A stretch of 57,716 nt of DNA from an uncultured Eubacterium sp. (GTDB lineage: Bacteria > Bacillota > Clostridia > Oscillospirales > Acutalibacteraceae): positions 1-57,716 of the forward strand of contig CAJTZJ010000014.1 of assembly GCA_910583925.1 (NCBI GenBank). The letters run 5' to 3'. The notes under the pieces were generated by a model. The model was not told where the DNA came from, did not search any database, and saw nothing but the letters and a program-made list of their open reading frames with translations. A program made the position numbers and the translations under genes. Of this stretch, positions 42,906 through 51,233 are shown piece by piece. Each line of letters starts with the position of its first letter. The stretch's first letter is position 1.

Positions 42906-44723
42906 ATGTGCGGAATTATCGGATATATCGGAAAAAGTGAAGCAACCGGAATCCTTATTCAGGGGCTTAAGGATTTAGAATACAGAGGATATGACAGCGG
43001 CGGTATTGCTGTTTTGGATAAAAATAAGCTCAGTGTAGCAAAGGCAAAGGGCGAAATCAGGAATCTTGAAAAAAAGCTTAATGGCTGTGTAATAAGGGGC
43101 AGCCTTGGTATCGGTCACACCCGCTGGGCAACCCACGGCAAGGCAAATGAAAGCAATGCGCATCCGCATTGCTCAAAGCATTTTGCTGTTGTCCATAATG
43201 GTATTATTGAAAATTACAAGGATATCAGAGAAAGCCTTGCAATGAACGGAATTACTTTTGAAAGTGAAACGGATACGGAGGTTATTCCAAAGCTGCTTGA
43301 ACTGAATTACAACGGCGATGTATTAGATGCAATCAGAAAAACGGTTAAACTTTTGGAGGGCTCGTATGCGCTTGGAATTATCTGTACGGATAATCAGAAT
43401 GAATTCTACTGTACCAAGAAAGGTTCTCCGCTTATTATTGGATTGGGAGAGGGCGAAAGCTTTATTGCCTCGGATGTGAATCCGCTTCTTCATTATACGA
43501 ACAGGGCGGTTTATCTTGAGGATGGCGAAACTGCTAAAGTTTCTGCTGATGAAATTCAGGTTTACGGTAAAGATTTCAATGAAATCAATAAAGAAGTCAA
43601 AACAATTGCATTGAATAAAAATGCTGCCGATAAAGGCGAATTTAAGCATTTTATGATGAAAGAAATCCATGAAGAGCCGGCTGTTGTAAGAGAATCTCTT
43701 AATGCCGTCATCAATGACGGTGAGCCATTCTTTAAAGATATGCCGTTTACAGATGATGTGTTTAAGGCGCTTAACCGGATTTATATTGTTGGCTGCGGCT
43801 CAGCATATCATGTAGGACTTATCGCAAAATATAATTTTGAAAAGATTGCAAAAATTCCTGCCTTTGCTGAATACGCAGGCGAATTCAGATATGCAGATCC
43901 AGTTATTGATAAAAACTGCCTTGTCATTATTATCAGCCAAAGCGGCGAAACGGCAGACAGCCTTGCTGCGTTGAAGCAGGCGAAGGAAATGGGCGCAAAA
44001 ACAATCAGCATTGTTAATGTTCCCGAAAGCACAATTGCAAATATGAGCGATTATAATATTTTAACGCTTGCCGGTGCGGAGGTTGCTGTTGCAACAACAA
44101 AGGCATTTTCCTGTCAGCTTGCAGTGCTGAATACGCTTTGCCTTTATGTTGCCGGAAGGAGGAATGCGTGTACTGAGGTTTTCAGTGAAATTGCTGTTAA
44201 TATGAGTCAGCTTCTTCCGAAAAAAATGGAAAAGATTATCGCAAAATCCGATGAGCTCCATCAGCTTGCAAGGGGATTAAAGGATATTACCAGGTGCTTT
44301 TTTCTTGGCAGAAATGTGGATTTCGGTGTTTCTCTTGAGGGTGCGTTAAAGCTTAAGGAAATCAGCTATATTGATTGTGTCGGTTATCCGGCAAGTGAGC
44401 TTAAGCACGGAACGATAAGCCTTATTGAAAAGGATACGGTTTGCATTGGTTTAATCAGCAACCGCGATTTGCTTGCGAAAACAGTTTCAAATCTGATTGA
44501 GGTTGCGGCAAGAGGTGCAAGAGTTATCGTTTTTGCTCCGGAAAGTCTTAAAGCCGATTTGGAACAGTTTGAAACAGTGATTTCTTATCCGGATTCCATT
44601 CCGTTTTTAACTCCGTCAATAGAGGTTGTTCCGCTTCAGCTTCTTGCATATTATGTTGCCGATGAAAAGGGACTTCCCATTGATAAACCCAGGAATCTTG
44701 CAAAATCGGTTACGGTTGAATAA
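42906..44723 (+). CDS. glmS: GlmS, glutamine-fructose-6-phosphate aminotransferase
   Basis: 605 residues. The start is fixed at ATG 42906 because Cys must be residue 2 (MCGIIGYIG) to serve as the N-terminal glutaminase nucleophile; an upstream in-frame codon at 42891 is rejected. GAGGAG lies ahead. The N-terminal Ntn domain (about 1-230) is followed by two SIS sugar-isomerase domains. The C-terminal KPRNLAKSVTVE is the family signature. It makes glucosamine-6-phosphate for peptidoglycan. Only 27 bases separate it from spoIIE, so no glmS ribozyme fits and it may be cotranscribed. Confidence 0.97.
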   Translation: MCGIIGYIGKSEATGILIQGLKDLEYRGYDSGGIAVLDKNKLSVAKAKGEIRNLEKKLNGCVIRGSLGIGHTRWATHGKANESNAHPHCSKHFAVVHNGIIENYKDIRESLAMNGITFESETDTEVIPKLLELNYNGDVLDAIRKTVKLLEGSYALGIICTDNQNEFYCTKKGSPLIIGLGEGESFIASDVNPLLHYTNRAVYLEDGETAKVSADEIQVYGKDFNEINKEVKTIALNKNAADKGEFKHFMMKEIHEEPAVVRESLNAVINDGEPFFKDMPFTDDVFKALNRIYIVGCGSAYHVGLIAKYNFEKIAKIPAFAEYAGEFRYADPVIDKNCLVIIISQSGETADSLAALKQAKEMGAKTISIVNVPESTIANMSDYNILTLAGAEVAVATTKAFSCQLAVLNTLCLYVAGRRNACTEVFSEIAVNMSQLLPKKMEKIIAKSDELHQLARGLKDITRCFFLGRNVDFGVSLEGALKLKEISYIDCVGYPASELKHGTISLIEKDTVCIGLISNRDLLAKTVSNLIEVAARGARVIVFAPESLKADLEQFETVISYPDSIPFLTPSIEVVPLQLLAYYVADEKGLPIDKPRNLAKSVTVE

Positions 44724-44727
44724 AAAT

Positions 44728-44762
44728 AAAAGCCACGGCAGGATGCCCCTGCCGTGGCTTTT
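44728..44762. terminator. Bidirectional terminator between glmS and the ABC-F gene
   Basis: AAAAGCCACGGCAGG (44728-44742), loop ATGCC, CCTGCCGTGGCTTTT (44748-44762): 15 perfect pairs. Confidence 0.93.
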
Positions 44763-44765
44763 ATC

Positions 44766-46373
44766 TTAATATTTTTTTAGCTGATCTTCGTCAAAGGTTT
44801 CAAGGAATTCGTCGTATGTGCCCTTGTGGTCAACGATTTTATTGCCTGAAATTTCAATAATTCTGTCTGCAACCGTCTGAATGAACTGATGATCATGTGA
44901 TGTGAAAAGAACGGTTTCAGGATAACGAATCAGTCCGTTATTAAGTGCTGTAATAGACTCAAGATCAAGATGGTTTGTAGGTTCATCAAGAACAAGCACA
45001 TTGGCGCCGCTGAGCATCATTTTGCAAAGCATGCAGCGAACACGCTCGCCTCCCGAAAGCACATTGGACATTTTAAGAGCGTCGTCGCCGCTGAAAAGCA
45101 TTCGTCCGAGCCAGCTTCTTATATCTGTTTCAAGCGTCTGGGTTGTGTACTGGCGAAGCCAGTCTATAAGATTAAGATCTACACCGTCAAAATATTCGCT
45201 GTTGTCGCTCGGGAAATAGCTTTGTGTTGTTGTAACACCCCATTTGAATTCGCCTTCGTCAGGCTCCATTTCGCCCATAATGATTTTAAAAAGCGTTGTT
45301 TTTGCAACAACATCCGAGCCTACAAAGGCAACCTTTTCCCTTGGGTGAATAACGAACGAGATATCATCAAGCACCTTTCTGTCGCCTATTGTTTTGGTAA
45401 GATGGTCAACACGGAGAAGATCGTTTCCGCATTCCCTGTCCGGTTTGAAATCTACATATGGGAATCGTCTTGATGAAACGGGCATTTCAATCATTTCAAG
45501 GGCATCAAGCTGTTTCTTACGGCTTGTTGCCTGTTTTGATTTGGAAGCATTTGCACTGAATCGCTGAATGAATTCCTGCAATTCCTTGATTTTCTGCTCA
45601 TTCTTTTTATTCTGATCTCTCTGCTGACGCTGACGCATCTGTGTGTATTCATACCAGAAATCATAGTTGCCGACATACATCTGAATTTTGCCGAAGTCAA
45701 CATCGCAGATATGGGTGCAGACTTTATTCAGGAAATGTCTGTCATGAGAAACAACAATAACCGTATTTTCAAAGTCAAGAAGAAAGTTTTCAAGCCAGCG
45801 GATGGCTGATAAATCAAGATGGTTTGTAGGCTCGTCAAGAAGAAGTACATCCGGGTTTCCGAAAAGTGCTTTTGCAAGAAGTACCTTAACCTTCAAGTCA
45901 GACGGAAGCTCTGCCATTTTAAGATAATGATATTCATCTGTAACGCCGAGCTTATTGAGCATAAATTCTGCATCTGATTCAGCGTTCCAGCCGTCCAGAT
46001 CGGCAAATTCGGCTTCAAGCTCGCCTGCACGGATACCGTCTTCCTCACTGAAATCAGGCTTTGCATAAAGTGCGTCCTTTTCCTCCATAATTTCAATAAG
46101 GCGCGGGTTGCCCATAAGAACCGTTCTTACAACCTCATATTCATCATATTTAAAGTGGTCCTGCTCCAAAACAGAAAGCCTTTCGCCGGGAGTCATAAAA
46201 ACATCGCCTTTCTGAGGCTCTAAATCTCCGCTTAAAACCTTTAAAAAGGTTGATTTACCGGCACCGTTTGCACCGATAATACCATAACAGTTGCCGGGAG
46301 AGAATATAACATTAACTCTTTCAAACAAAGCTTTGCCGCCGAACTGAACGGTAACATTATTTGCCTGTATCAT
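44766..46373 (-). CDS. ABC-F family ATPase (translation-associated)
   Basis: 535 residues with two ABC domains and no membrane segment, joined by the charged linker RQRQQRDQNKKNEQKIKEL (P-site tRNA-interaction motif). Walker A boxes are GANGAGKST and the altered GSDVVAKTT. Signature sequences are a strongly changed LPSDLKVKV in the first domain and intact LSGGERVR in the second. Both LDEPTNHLDL Walker B segments are present. It belongs with the YbiT/YkpA-like subgroup, acting on the ribosomal E site. A promoter at 46424-46452 and GGAGG precede the ATG. Confidence 0.93.
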   Translation of the reverse strand: MIQANNVTVQFGGKALFERVNVIFSPGNCYGIIGANGAGKSTFLKVLSGDLEPQKGDVFMTPGERLSVLEQDHFKYDEYEVVRTVLMGNPRLIEIMEEKDALYAKPDFSEEDGIRAGELEAEFADLDGWNAESDAEFMLNKLGVTDEYHYLKMAELPSDLKVKVLLAKALFGNPDVLLLDEPTNHLDLSAIRWLENFLLDFENTVIVVSHDRHFLNKVCTHICDVDFGKIQMYVGNYDFWYEYTQMRQRQQRDQNKKNEQKIKELQEFIQRFSANASKSKQATSRKKQLDALEMIEMPVSSRRFPYVDFKPDRECGNDLLRVDHLTKTIGDRKVLDDISFVIHPREKVAFVGSDVVAKTTLFKIIMGEMEPDEGEFKWGVTTTQSYFPSDNSEYFDGVDLNLIDWLRQYTTQTLETDIRSWLGRMLFSGDDALKMSNVLSGGERVRCMLCKMMLSGANVLVLDEPTNHLDLESITALNNGLIRYPETVLFTSHDHQFIQTVADRIIEISGNKIVDHKGTYDEFLETFDEDQLKKY

Positions 46374-46423
46374 AATTTTTCCTCCATATAATATGCTTTT
46401 TAACTATTCAAAATAACGGGTAT

Positions 46424-46452
46424 ATTTTACTACACTTATATATTAAATACAA
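46424..46452 (-). promoter_or_regulatory. Promoter of the ABC-F gene
   Basis: On the minus strand TTGTAT (46447-46452), 17-base spacer, TAAAAT (46424-46429). Confidence 0.55.
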
Positions 46453-46480
46453 GTATAATTTAATTTATTATATTATTTAG

Positions 46481-46509
46481 TTGATTTTAAGACTTTTTGA
46501 ATGTATAAT
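46481..46509 (+). promoter_or_regulatory. Promoter of the rpe operon
   Basis: TTGATT (46481-46486), 17-base spacer, TATAAT (46504-46509). Confidence 0.65.
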
Positions 46510-46598
46510 ATAAATACTTATGCCTATACAAAATTTGATAAATTACGCATAAAGGCAAATCAGCAGATTTAAGCCGTGTTCGGATGTAAGGAGAAGCT

Positions 46599-47249
46599 AT
46601 GAAAATTAAAATATCGCCGTCAATGCTCGCTTCGGATTTTGCTAATCTTGAAGCGGAGCTGAACAAATGTAAAAATGCAGGGGCAGAGCTTATTCATCTT
46701 GATGTTATGGATGGGCATTTTGTGCCGAATATTACAATCGGTGCGCCTGTTATTAAAGCGCTTAAAAGTGTCTGCGATGTTCCGTTTGATGTTCATCTTA
46801 TGATTTCCGAGCCGTTAAAGTATATTGAAGATTTCGTTGATGCAGGGGCAGATATTATTTCTTTTCATATTGAAAGCGAAAGCAATCCTGAAGAAACGAT
46901 AGATAAAATTATTTCCTGCGGCTGCAAGGCTGCGATTGCTGTTAAACCGGGAACAAGCATTGATACGGTTTATCCGTTTATGGATAAGCTTTCTATGGTT
47001 CTTGTTATGACGGTTGAACCGGGCTTCGGCGGGCAGAGTTTTATGGCGGATATGATGCCGAAAATTGAAAAGCTGCGAAACCGTTATCCGGATGTTGATA
47101 TTCAGGTAGACGGCGGAATTAATGCCGAAACCATAAAGGTTTGTGCAAAAGCAGGGGCTAATGTTTTTGTTGCCGGATCGGCAGTATTCAAAAGCGAAAA
47201 TCCTGCTGAAACCATTTCTCTCTTAAAAAGGAATGCAAGAGGTATATGA
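46599..47249 (+). CDS. rpe: Rpe, ribulose-phosphate 3-epimerase
   Basis: 216-residue TIM barrel with SPSMLASDF, LDVMDGHFVPN and FDVHLMI (metal-ligand His and Asp), MTVEPGFGGQSF and VDGGI. It interconverts ribulose-5- and xylulose-5-phosphate in the pentose phosphate pathway. AAGGAG precedes the ATG. Its stop overlaps the next start (ATGA), so two envelope proteins are translationally coupled to it. The usual neighbours (rsgA, thiamine pyrophosphokinase) are absent. Confidence 0.97.
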   Translation: MKIKISPSMLASDFANLEAELNKCKNAGAELIHLDVMDGHFVPNITIGAPVIKALKSVCDVPFDVHLMISEPLKYIEDFVDAGADIISFHIESESNPEETIDKIISCGCKAAIAVKPGTSIDTVYPFMDKLSMVLVMTVEPGFGGQSFMADMMPKIEKLRNRYPDVDIQVDGGINAETIKVCAKAGANVFVAGSAVFKSENPAETISLLKRNARGI

Positions 47250-48322
47250 AAAAAAGAAAGAGAAAGCGTTTTTATAAAAATGTTAAACGGAATCAAACAT
47301 GGACTGAAGAAATTCAGGGCAGGGAAATTGATTTTGCGGATAAATATGCTGATGACGGAATTTATTCCGATAAATTCGATTATTTAAGACCAAAGAAAAA
47401 GCCGAAAAACAAAAGAAAAAAGCTTAGAAAGAAAATCAAAAAGATATTCAGAGTAATTGGCTGTATTTTAATCGGAATTGCAATTCTTTTTGCAGGCTAT
47501 GCGGCAATGGATGTTTATATGATCCGTCACAGAATGCCGGAACTGGCTGATGCGGTTTCCGATAAGGACGATGGATTCAATAAAATCTCAATCCATATTG
47601 AAAGCTGTTATGTTGAGCCGGTTTCTCTTGATAATGCAGTTATGCTGTCGTCTGTTATATCGGAGGCACAAACTCATTCCTTCAGCAGTGTTGCCTTTGA
47701 TATAAAGAGACCGGATGGCTCTGTTGCTTACAGGAGTGCGCTTGCAAATGTTGATGCCTACGGGGCGGTTGCCTTTCCGTCTGCTGCGTTTAAGGAGTCC
47801 GTAAGTGAACTGACCCGTTCGGATATGCTTCCCGTCGGAATTGTTTCCTGTTATCAGGATAATGTTGTTCCTGCAAAGAACAGTGAGCTGGCGGTTCTTG
47901 ATGACAGCGGCAAGGTTTATACCGATGATAGCGGCAATACTTATCTGAATCCGAATTCGGATTTGGCTTACAGATATATTAAGGATATCATCGAAGAGGC
48001 GAATACACAGGGAGTGAAGGTTTTTATTCTGAATGAAACGAAGCTTCCAAGCGATATAAGCGAAAAGTATGAGGATGGATTTGATGTACTTTCCGCAAAG
48101 CTTTATAAGGATATCGGAAGTGATATTAAGCTTCTGGAAGCTGTAAATATTTCGCTCAGCGAAAAGGCAGCAGATGAAAGCAGCAATGAAATATCGGAAA
48201 AAATGAAAAATAATCTTAATGAAAATCAGGTGTATTACATTAAAACATCTGGCGATAAATATTTAATTAAAGAAAAATTGGAGGAAAGCGGAATAGTTAG
48301 CTTTATTCTTGCTGATAAATAA
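47246..48322 (+). CDS. Single-pass envelope protein with glycoside-hydrolase-like domain
   Basis: 358 residues. A very basic cytoplasmic N-terminus (lysine/arginine clusters through about residue 70), one membrane helix (about 72-92) and an external domain. The external segment has SSVAFDIKRPDGSVAYRS followed by VSELTRSDMLPVGIVSCYQDN, which recalls the putative glycosyl-hydrolase TIM-barrel family DUF4015, but shorter and possibly degenerate. Overlaps rpe by 4 bases and the next gene by 1, so the three are one operon. An external polysaccharide- or wall-associated role is likely. Confidence 0.7.
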   Translation: MKKRKRKRFYKNVKRNQTWTEEIQGREIDFADKYADDGIYSDKFDYLRPKKKPKNKRKKLRKKIKKIFRVIGCILIGIAILFAGYAAMDVYMIRHRMPELADAVSDKDDGFNKISIHIESCYVEPVSLDNAVMLSSVISEAQTHSFSSVAFDIKRPDGSVAYRSALANVDAYGAVAFPSAAFKESVSELTRSDMLPVGIVSCYQDNVVPAKNSELAVLDDSGKVYTDDSGNTYLNPNSDLAYRYIKDIIEEANTQGVKVFILNETKLPSDISEKYEDGFDVLSAKLYKDIGSDIKLLEAVNISLSEKAADESSNEISEKMKNNLNENQVYYIKTSGDKYLIKEKLEESGIVSFILADK

Positions 48323-49185
48323 TGATGAAAACGAAAAAAATATTTTCTTTAATATTTGCTTTGATCATGGTATTTTGCAGTTTGGCTGTTTCTTTTTCGG
48401 CATATGCTGAGGAAAACCAGCTTTTGCCGCTGTCCAATGTTCCGTATCTTGAAACTATTTCGTTTACGAATGCAGAGATAGACGGCGGCTTTCAGAAAAA
48501 CAAAACCATGTATACCGTTACACTTGAGGATCCTGCGGTCAGCCCTACACTAAGCGGTTATCATGTTGCAGGCGATGCAAATGTTTTTGTTACCTACAGC
48601 TATGATGGCTTAAATCATCAGAATGCAATTATTGTTACCCTTTCGTTTGAGAACGGAAGCGTTATTTATACCTTTAATTACAGCAATGTTGTTGATTTTA
48701 CCCTGTCTTCCAATGCGAATTTATCGGGGATTGCAAGTGAATACGGCGAGGTTCAGCCCGCTATTAATGATACGGATACCGAGTATAAGCTTTATATTCC
48801 GAATGATTTGACGCAGTTGGATGTAACGCCGATTACACAGGATATCAATGCGCACTGTGATCCTTTAAGCATTGAGATAAACAGCAGTCAGGAACCGACA
48901 CTCAGTATAACGGTTCTTGCTTCAGACGGTACAACAAAGAAATATACCTTTACGGTTCGTCGGGTTGATAAAACGATGGATGAGGTAAAAGCTGAAAAAA
49001 ATAATCCGGCGTTTGTTTCGTTTGTAGACGGCGAATTGTTTTATCAGAAACCGGTTTTTTCAATTATCTGCCTTTCTGTGGCAGCCGGTCTGATTGTGAT
49101 TCTTATTGCCGCTAAAATTGCAAGAAGAATTACGGTTAATGTTTATGACAGTGAAGAAAAGCCTTTTTATAAAACGAATGCCTGA
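48322..49185 (+). CDS. Secreted membrane-anchored protein with cadherin-like beta-sandwich domains
   Basis: 287 residues. A signal peptide (about 1-29, cut after AYA) precedes two beta-sandwich modules. The second ends SDGTTKKYTFTVRR, the signature of the cadherin-like beta-sandwich family (Pfam Cadherin-like), which mediates wall or surface contacts. A C-terminal helix (about 245-267) and a short tail follow, so both ends are membrane-linked before processing. Its ATG overlaps the previous stop (TAATG). A GAATCC/GGATTC hairpin at 49225-49251 probably ends the operon. Confidence 0.8.
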   Translation: MMKTKKIFSLIFALIMVFCSLAVSFSAYAEENQLLPLSNVPYLETISFTNAEIDGGFQKNKTMYTVTLEDPAVSPTLSGYHVAGDANVFVTYSYDGLNHQNAIIVTLSFENGSVIYTFNYSNVVDFTLSSNANLSGIASEYGEVQPAINDTDTEYKLYIPNDLTQLDVTPITQDINAHCDPLSIEINSSQEPTLSITVLASDGTTKKYTFTVRRVDKTMDEVKAEKNNPAFVSFVDGELFYQKPVFSIICLSVAAGLIVILIAAKIARRITVNVYDSEEKPFYKTNA

Positions 49186-49224
49186 TTGTTGATTCGTAAG
49201 CATAGCCGCAAACGAACTGTTACG

Positions 49225-49256
49225 GAATCCTTTCCCTGCAGGCGGGGATTCTGCTT
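49225..49256 (+). terminator. Probable terminator of the rpe operon
   Basis: GAATCC (49225-49230) pairs with GGATTC (49246-49251), followed by TGCTTTTA. Confidence 0.5.
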
Positions 49257-49261
49257 TTATC

Positions 49262-49383
49262 AAGGCAGGCAAAAAGGTGTGTTGATTTGTATGAATCCCT
49301 TCGTCAGCCTGATGGCTGCCACTTTCCTTCAACAAGGATGGAACAGAGGATTCTTGATTTATATTGGAAAAGGATGTGAGTTT
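49262..49383 (+). promoter_or_regulatory. Structured leader of mgtE, possibly M-box-like
   Basis: The roughly 120 bases before mgtE hold AGGTG, then TATGA, a CAGCC/GGCTG hairpin (49305-49318), GCTGCC, TCCTT/AAGGA (49325-49338), TGGAACAG and a short downstream helix. The order AGGTG, TATG, GCTGCC, TGG..AACAG recalls the Mg2+-sensing M-box, which commonly precedes mgtE. However, several invariant M-box bases are absent. Treat it as a candidate or variant only. Confidence 0.3.
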
Positions 49384-50757
49384 GTGGAATTTGATGAAAT
49401 GATGGAGCGCATAAACGAGCTTCACAGCCAAAGGAATATCAGCGAGCTGAAAAAGTATATTAATGAGATTAATCCTGCCGATATTGCTCAGCTGCTTGAA
49501 AATGTTTTTGATGAGCGGGAGCGTGTATTTCTTTTCCGTCTTTTAACAAAGGAAAATGCTGCGGATACTTTCGTTGAATTTGACGGTGATACGCAGGAGA
49601 ATTTAATCATTGCCTTTTCTGATACAGAGCTTAAGGAAGTGCTGGATGAAATATATATTGACGATGCTGCCGATATTATTGAGGAAATGCCGGCAACAAT
49701 CGTTAAGCGAATTCTTAAGAATACAGATCCCGAAACAAGGGAAGCTATAAATACAATCCTGAAATATCCAGAGGATTCGGCAGGCTCAATTATGACCCCT
49801 GAATTCGTTGATCTCAAAAAGGATATGACCGTTGAGGATGCTTTTAAAAGAATCAGACGAACGGGTCTGGATAAAGAAACGATTTATACCTGCTATGTAA
49901 CAGATGCTTCAAGGCATCTTATCGGTGTAACAACAGTAAAGGAATTGCTTTTAAGCGATTCTGATGATGTTATTGAGGAATTTATGGAAACGAATGTTAT
50001 TTCCATAAATACGCTTGATGACCGGGAAACGGCTACACGAACGCTTTCAAAATATGATTTCCTTGCTCTTCCCGTTGTTGATATGGAAAACAGACTTGTC
50101 GGTATCATTACGGTTGATGATGCAATTGATGTTATTCAGGAGGAAAACACTGAGGATATCCAGAAGATGGCGGCTATTACGCCAACGGATACCCCTTATC
50201 TGAAAACAAGCGTTATAGATTTATGGAAAAAAAGAATTCCGTGGCTTATGTTGCTTATGATTTCTGCAACGCTTACAAGCCAGATTTTAACAACCTTTGA
50301 AAACAAGCTTCTTCAGGCCTCTGTTTTAACAGCATTTATACCTATGCTTATGGGAACAGGCGGTAATTCGGGCGGACAGTCCAGTGCAATGATTATTCGT
50401 GCCATTTCGCTTGATGAGGTTGGCTTTAAAGATATTTTCAAGGTAATGTGGAAGGAATTCCGTACAGGTGTAATCAGCGGTTTTTCCTTGGCTGTTGTGT
50501 GCTTTGTTAAGCTTATATTATTTGACCGTATCGTTCTTGGAAATGATGCATTGAGCTTTACGGTTTGTATTGTTATCAGCCTCACTATTCTTGTTGAAAC
50601 GATTTGTGCTAAAATAATAGGAAGCACGCTGCCTATTATTGCAAAAAAAATGGGTCTTGATCCGGCAGTGCTTGCAAATCCGTTTATTACAACGATTTCG
50701 GATGTTGTTTCGCTGCTTGTCTATATCGGCTTTGCTGTTTTAATTCTGCATTTATAA
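49384..50757 (+). CDS. mgtE: MgtE magnesium transporter
   Basis: About 457 residues, GTG start chosen because AAAGGA lies about 10 bases upstream; an in-frame extension through the leader is rejected. The N domain (about 1-130) has PADIAQLLENVF and AADIIEEMPATIVKRIL. Two CBS domains follow (about 140-260: EDSAGSIMTPEF, LPVVDMENRLVGIITVDDAI). Five membrane helices then carry the pore motif GTGGNSGGQS. It imports Mg2+ and is gated by its cytoplasmic Mg2+ sensor. The leader may add RNA-level control. Confidence 0.95.
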   Translation: MEFDEMMERINELHSQRNISELKKYINEINPADIAQLLENVFDERERVFLFRLLTKENAADTFVEFDGDTQENLIIAFSDTELKEVLDEIYIDDAADIIEEMPATIVKRILKNTDPETREAINTILKYPEDSAGSIMTPEFVDLKKDMTVEDAFKRIRRTGLDKETIYTCYVTDASRHLIGVTTVKELLLSDSDDVIEEFMETNVISINTLDDRETATRTLSKYDFLALPVVDMENRLVGIITVDDAIDVIQEENTEDIQKMAAITPTDTPYLKTSVIDLWKKRIPWLMLLMISATLTSQILTTFENKLLQASVLTAFIPMLMGTGGNSGGQSSAMIIRAISLDEVGFKDIFKVMWKEFRTGVISGFSLAVVCFVKLILFDRIVLGNDALSFTVCIVISLTILVETICAKIIGSTLPIIAKKMGLDPAVLANPFITTISDVVSLLVYIGFAVLILHL

Positions 50758-50809
50758 AGCGGTTTTGTGCTGTTTTTATTCGTCAGAATTCAGCAGAAAT
50801 TTTTAGTAT

Positions 50810-50838
50810 TTGACAAGAATTTATTATCTTGCTATACT
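50810..50838 (+). promoter_or_regulatory. Promoter of the zapA operon
   Basis: TTGACA (50810-50815), 17-base spacer, TATACT (50833-50838). Confidence 0.78.
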
Positions 50839-50881
50839 TATACTATATAAAAAAACGAAATTTGTTGTTGGAGGCATAATT

Positions 50882-51232
50882 ATGACTCAGAAAAATAAAG
50901 TGCAGCTTAAGATTTGCGGTGCGAATTATACAATCGTAAGCGAGGATGAGCCGGAATATGTAGAGAGCCTCGGTGAGCTTCTTGATGCTGAAATGAAGGC
51001 TGTTACAAGTGCTAACCCAAGCCTTTCTTTAATTCAGTGTGCTGTTCTCGTTGCTCTTGACCAGGCAGACAGCTGTAAAAAAGCAACTGCTGCTGCTGAT
51101 AATCTTCGTGCGCAGATTAAGGATTATATTGAGGATGCCGCAAGGTCCAAGATAGAGGTTGATGTTGAAAGACGAGAGATAGATCGCTTGAACAGAGAGC
51201 TTGAAAATCTCAGAAAAAAGCTGAACGCATAA
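50882..51232 (+). CDS. zapA: ZapA, cell division protein
   Basis: 116 residues with the ZapA arrangement: an N-terminal beta-strand domain (VQLKICGANYTIVSEDEPEYVESL) then a long coiled coil (about 80-116, heptads through IDRLNRELENLRKKL). It binds and bundles FtsZ. GGAGG is 7 bases before ATG 50882; the longer TTG frame begins inside the -35 box and is rejected. The stop is 1 base from the U32 gene and the run continues to maf, giving a three-gene operon that is common in Clostridia. Confidence 0.9.
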   Translation: MTQKNKVQLKICGANYTIVSEDEPEYVESLGELLDAEMKAVTSANPSLSLIQCAVLVALDQADSCKKATAAADNLRAQIKDYIEDAARSKIEVDVERREIDRLNRELENLRKKLNA

Positions 51233-51233
51233 T

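Noticed and set aside
49186..49383. N-terminal extension of MgtE through the leader
   Set aside because: MgtE proteins begin near the N-domain helix; the region holds hairpins and a ribosome site directly before GTG 49384.
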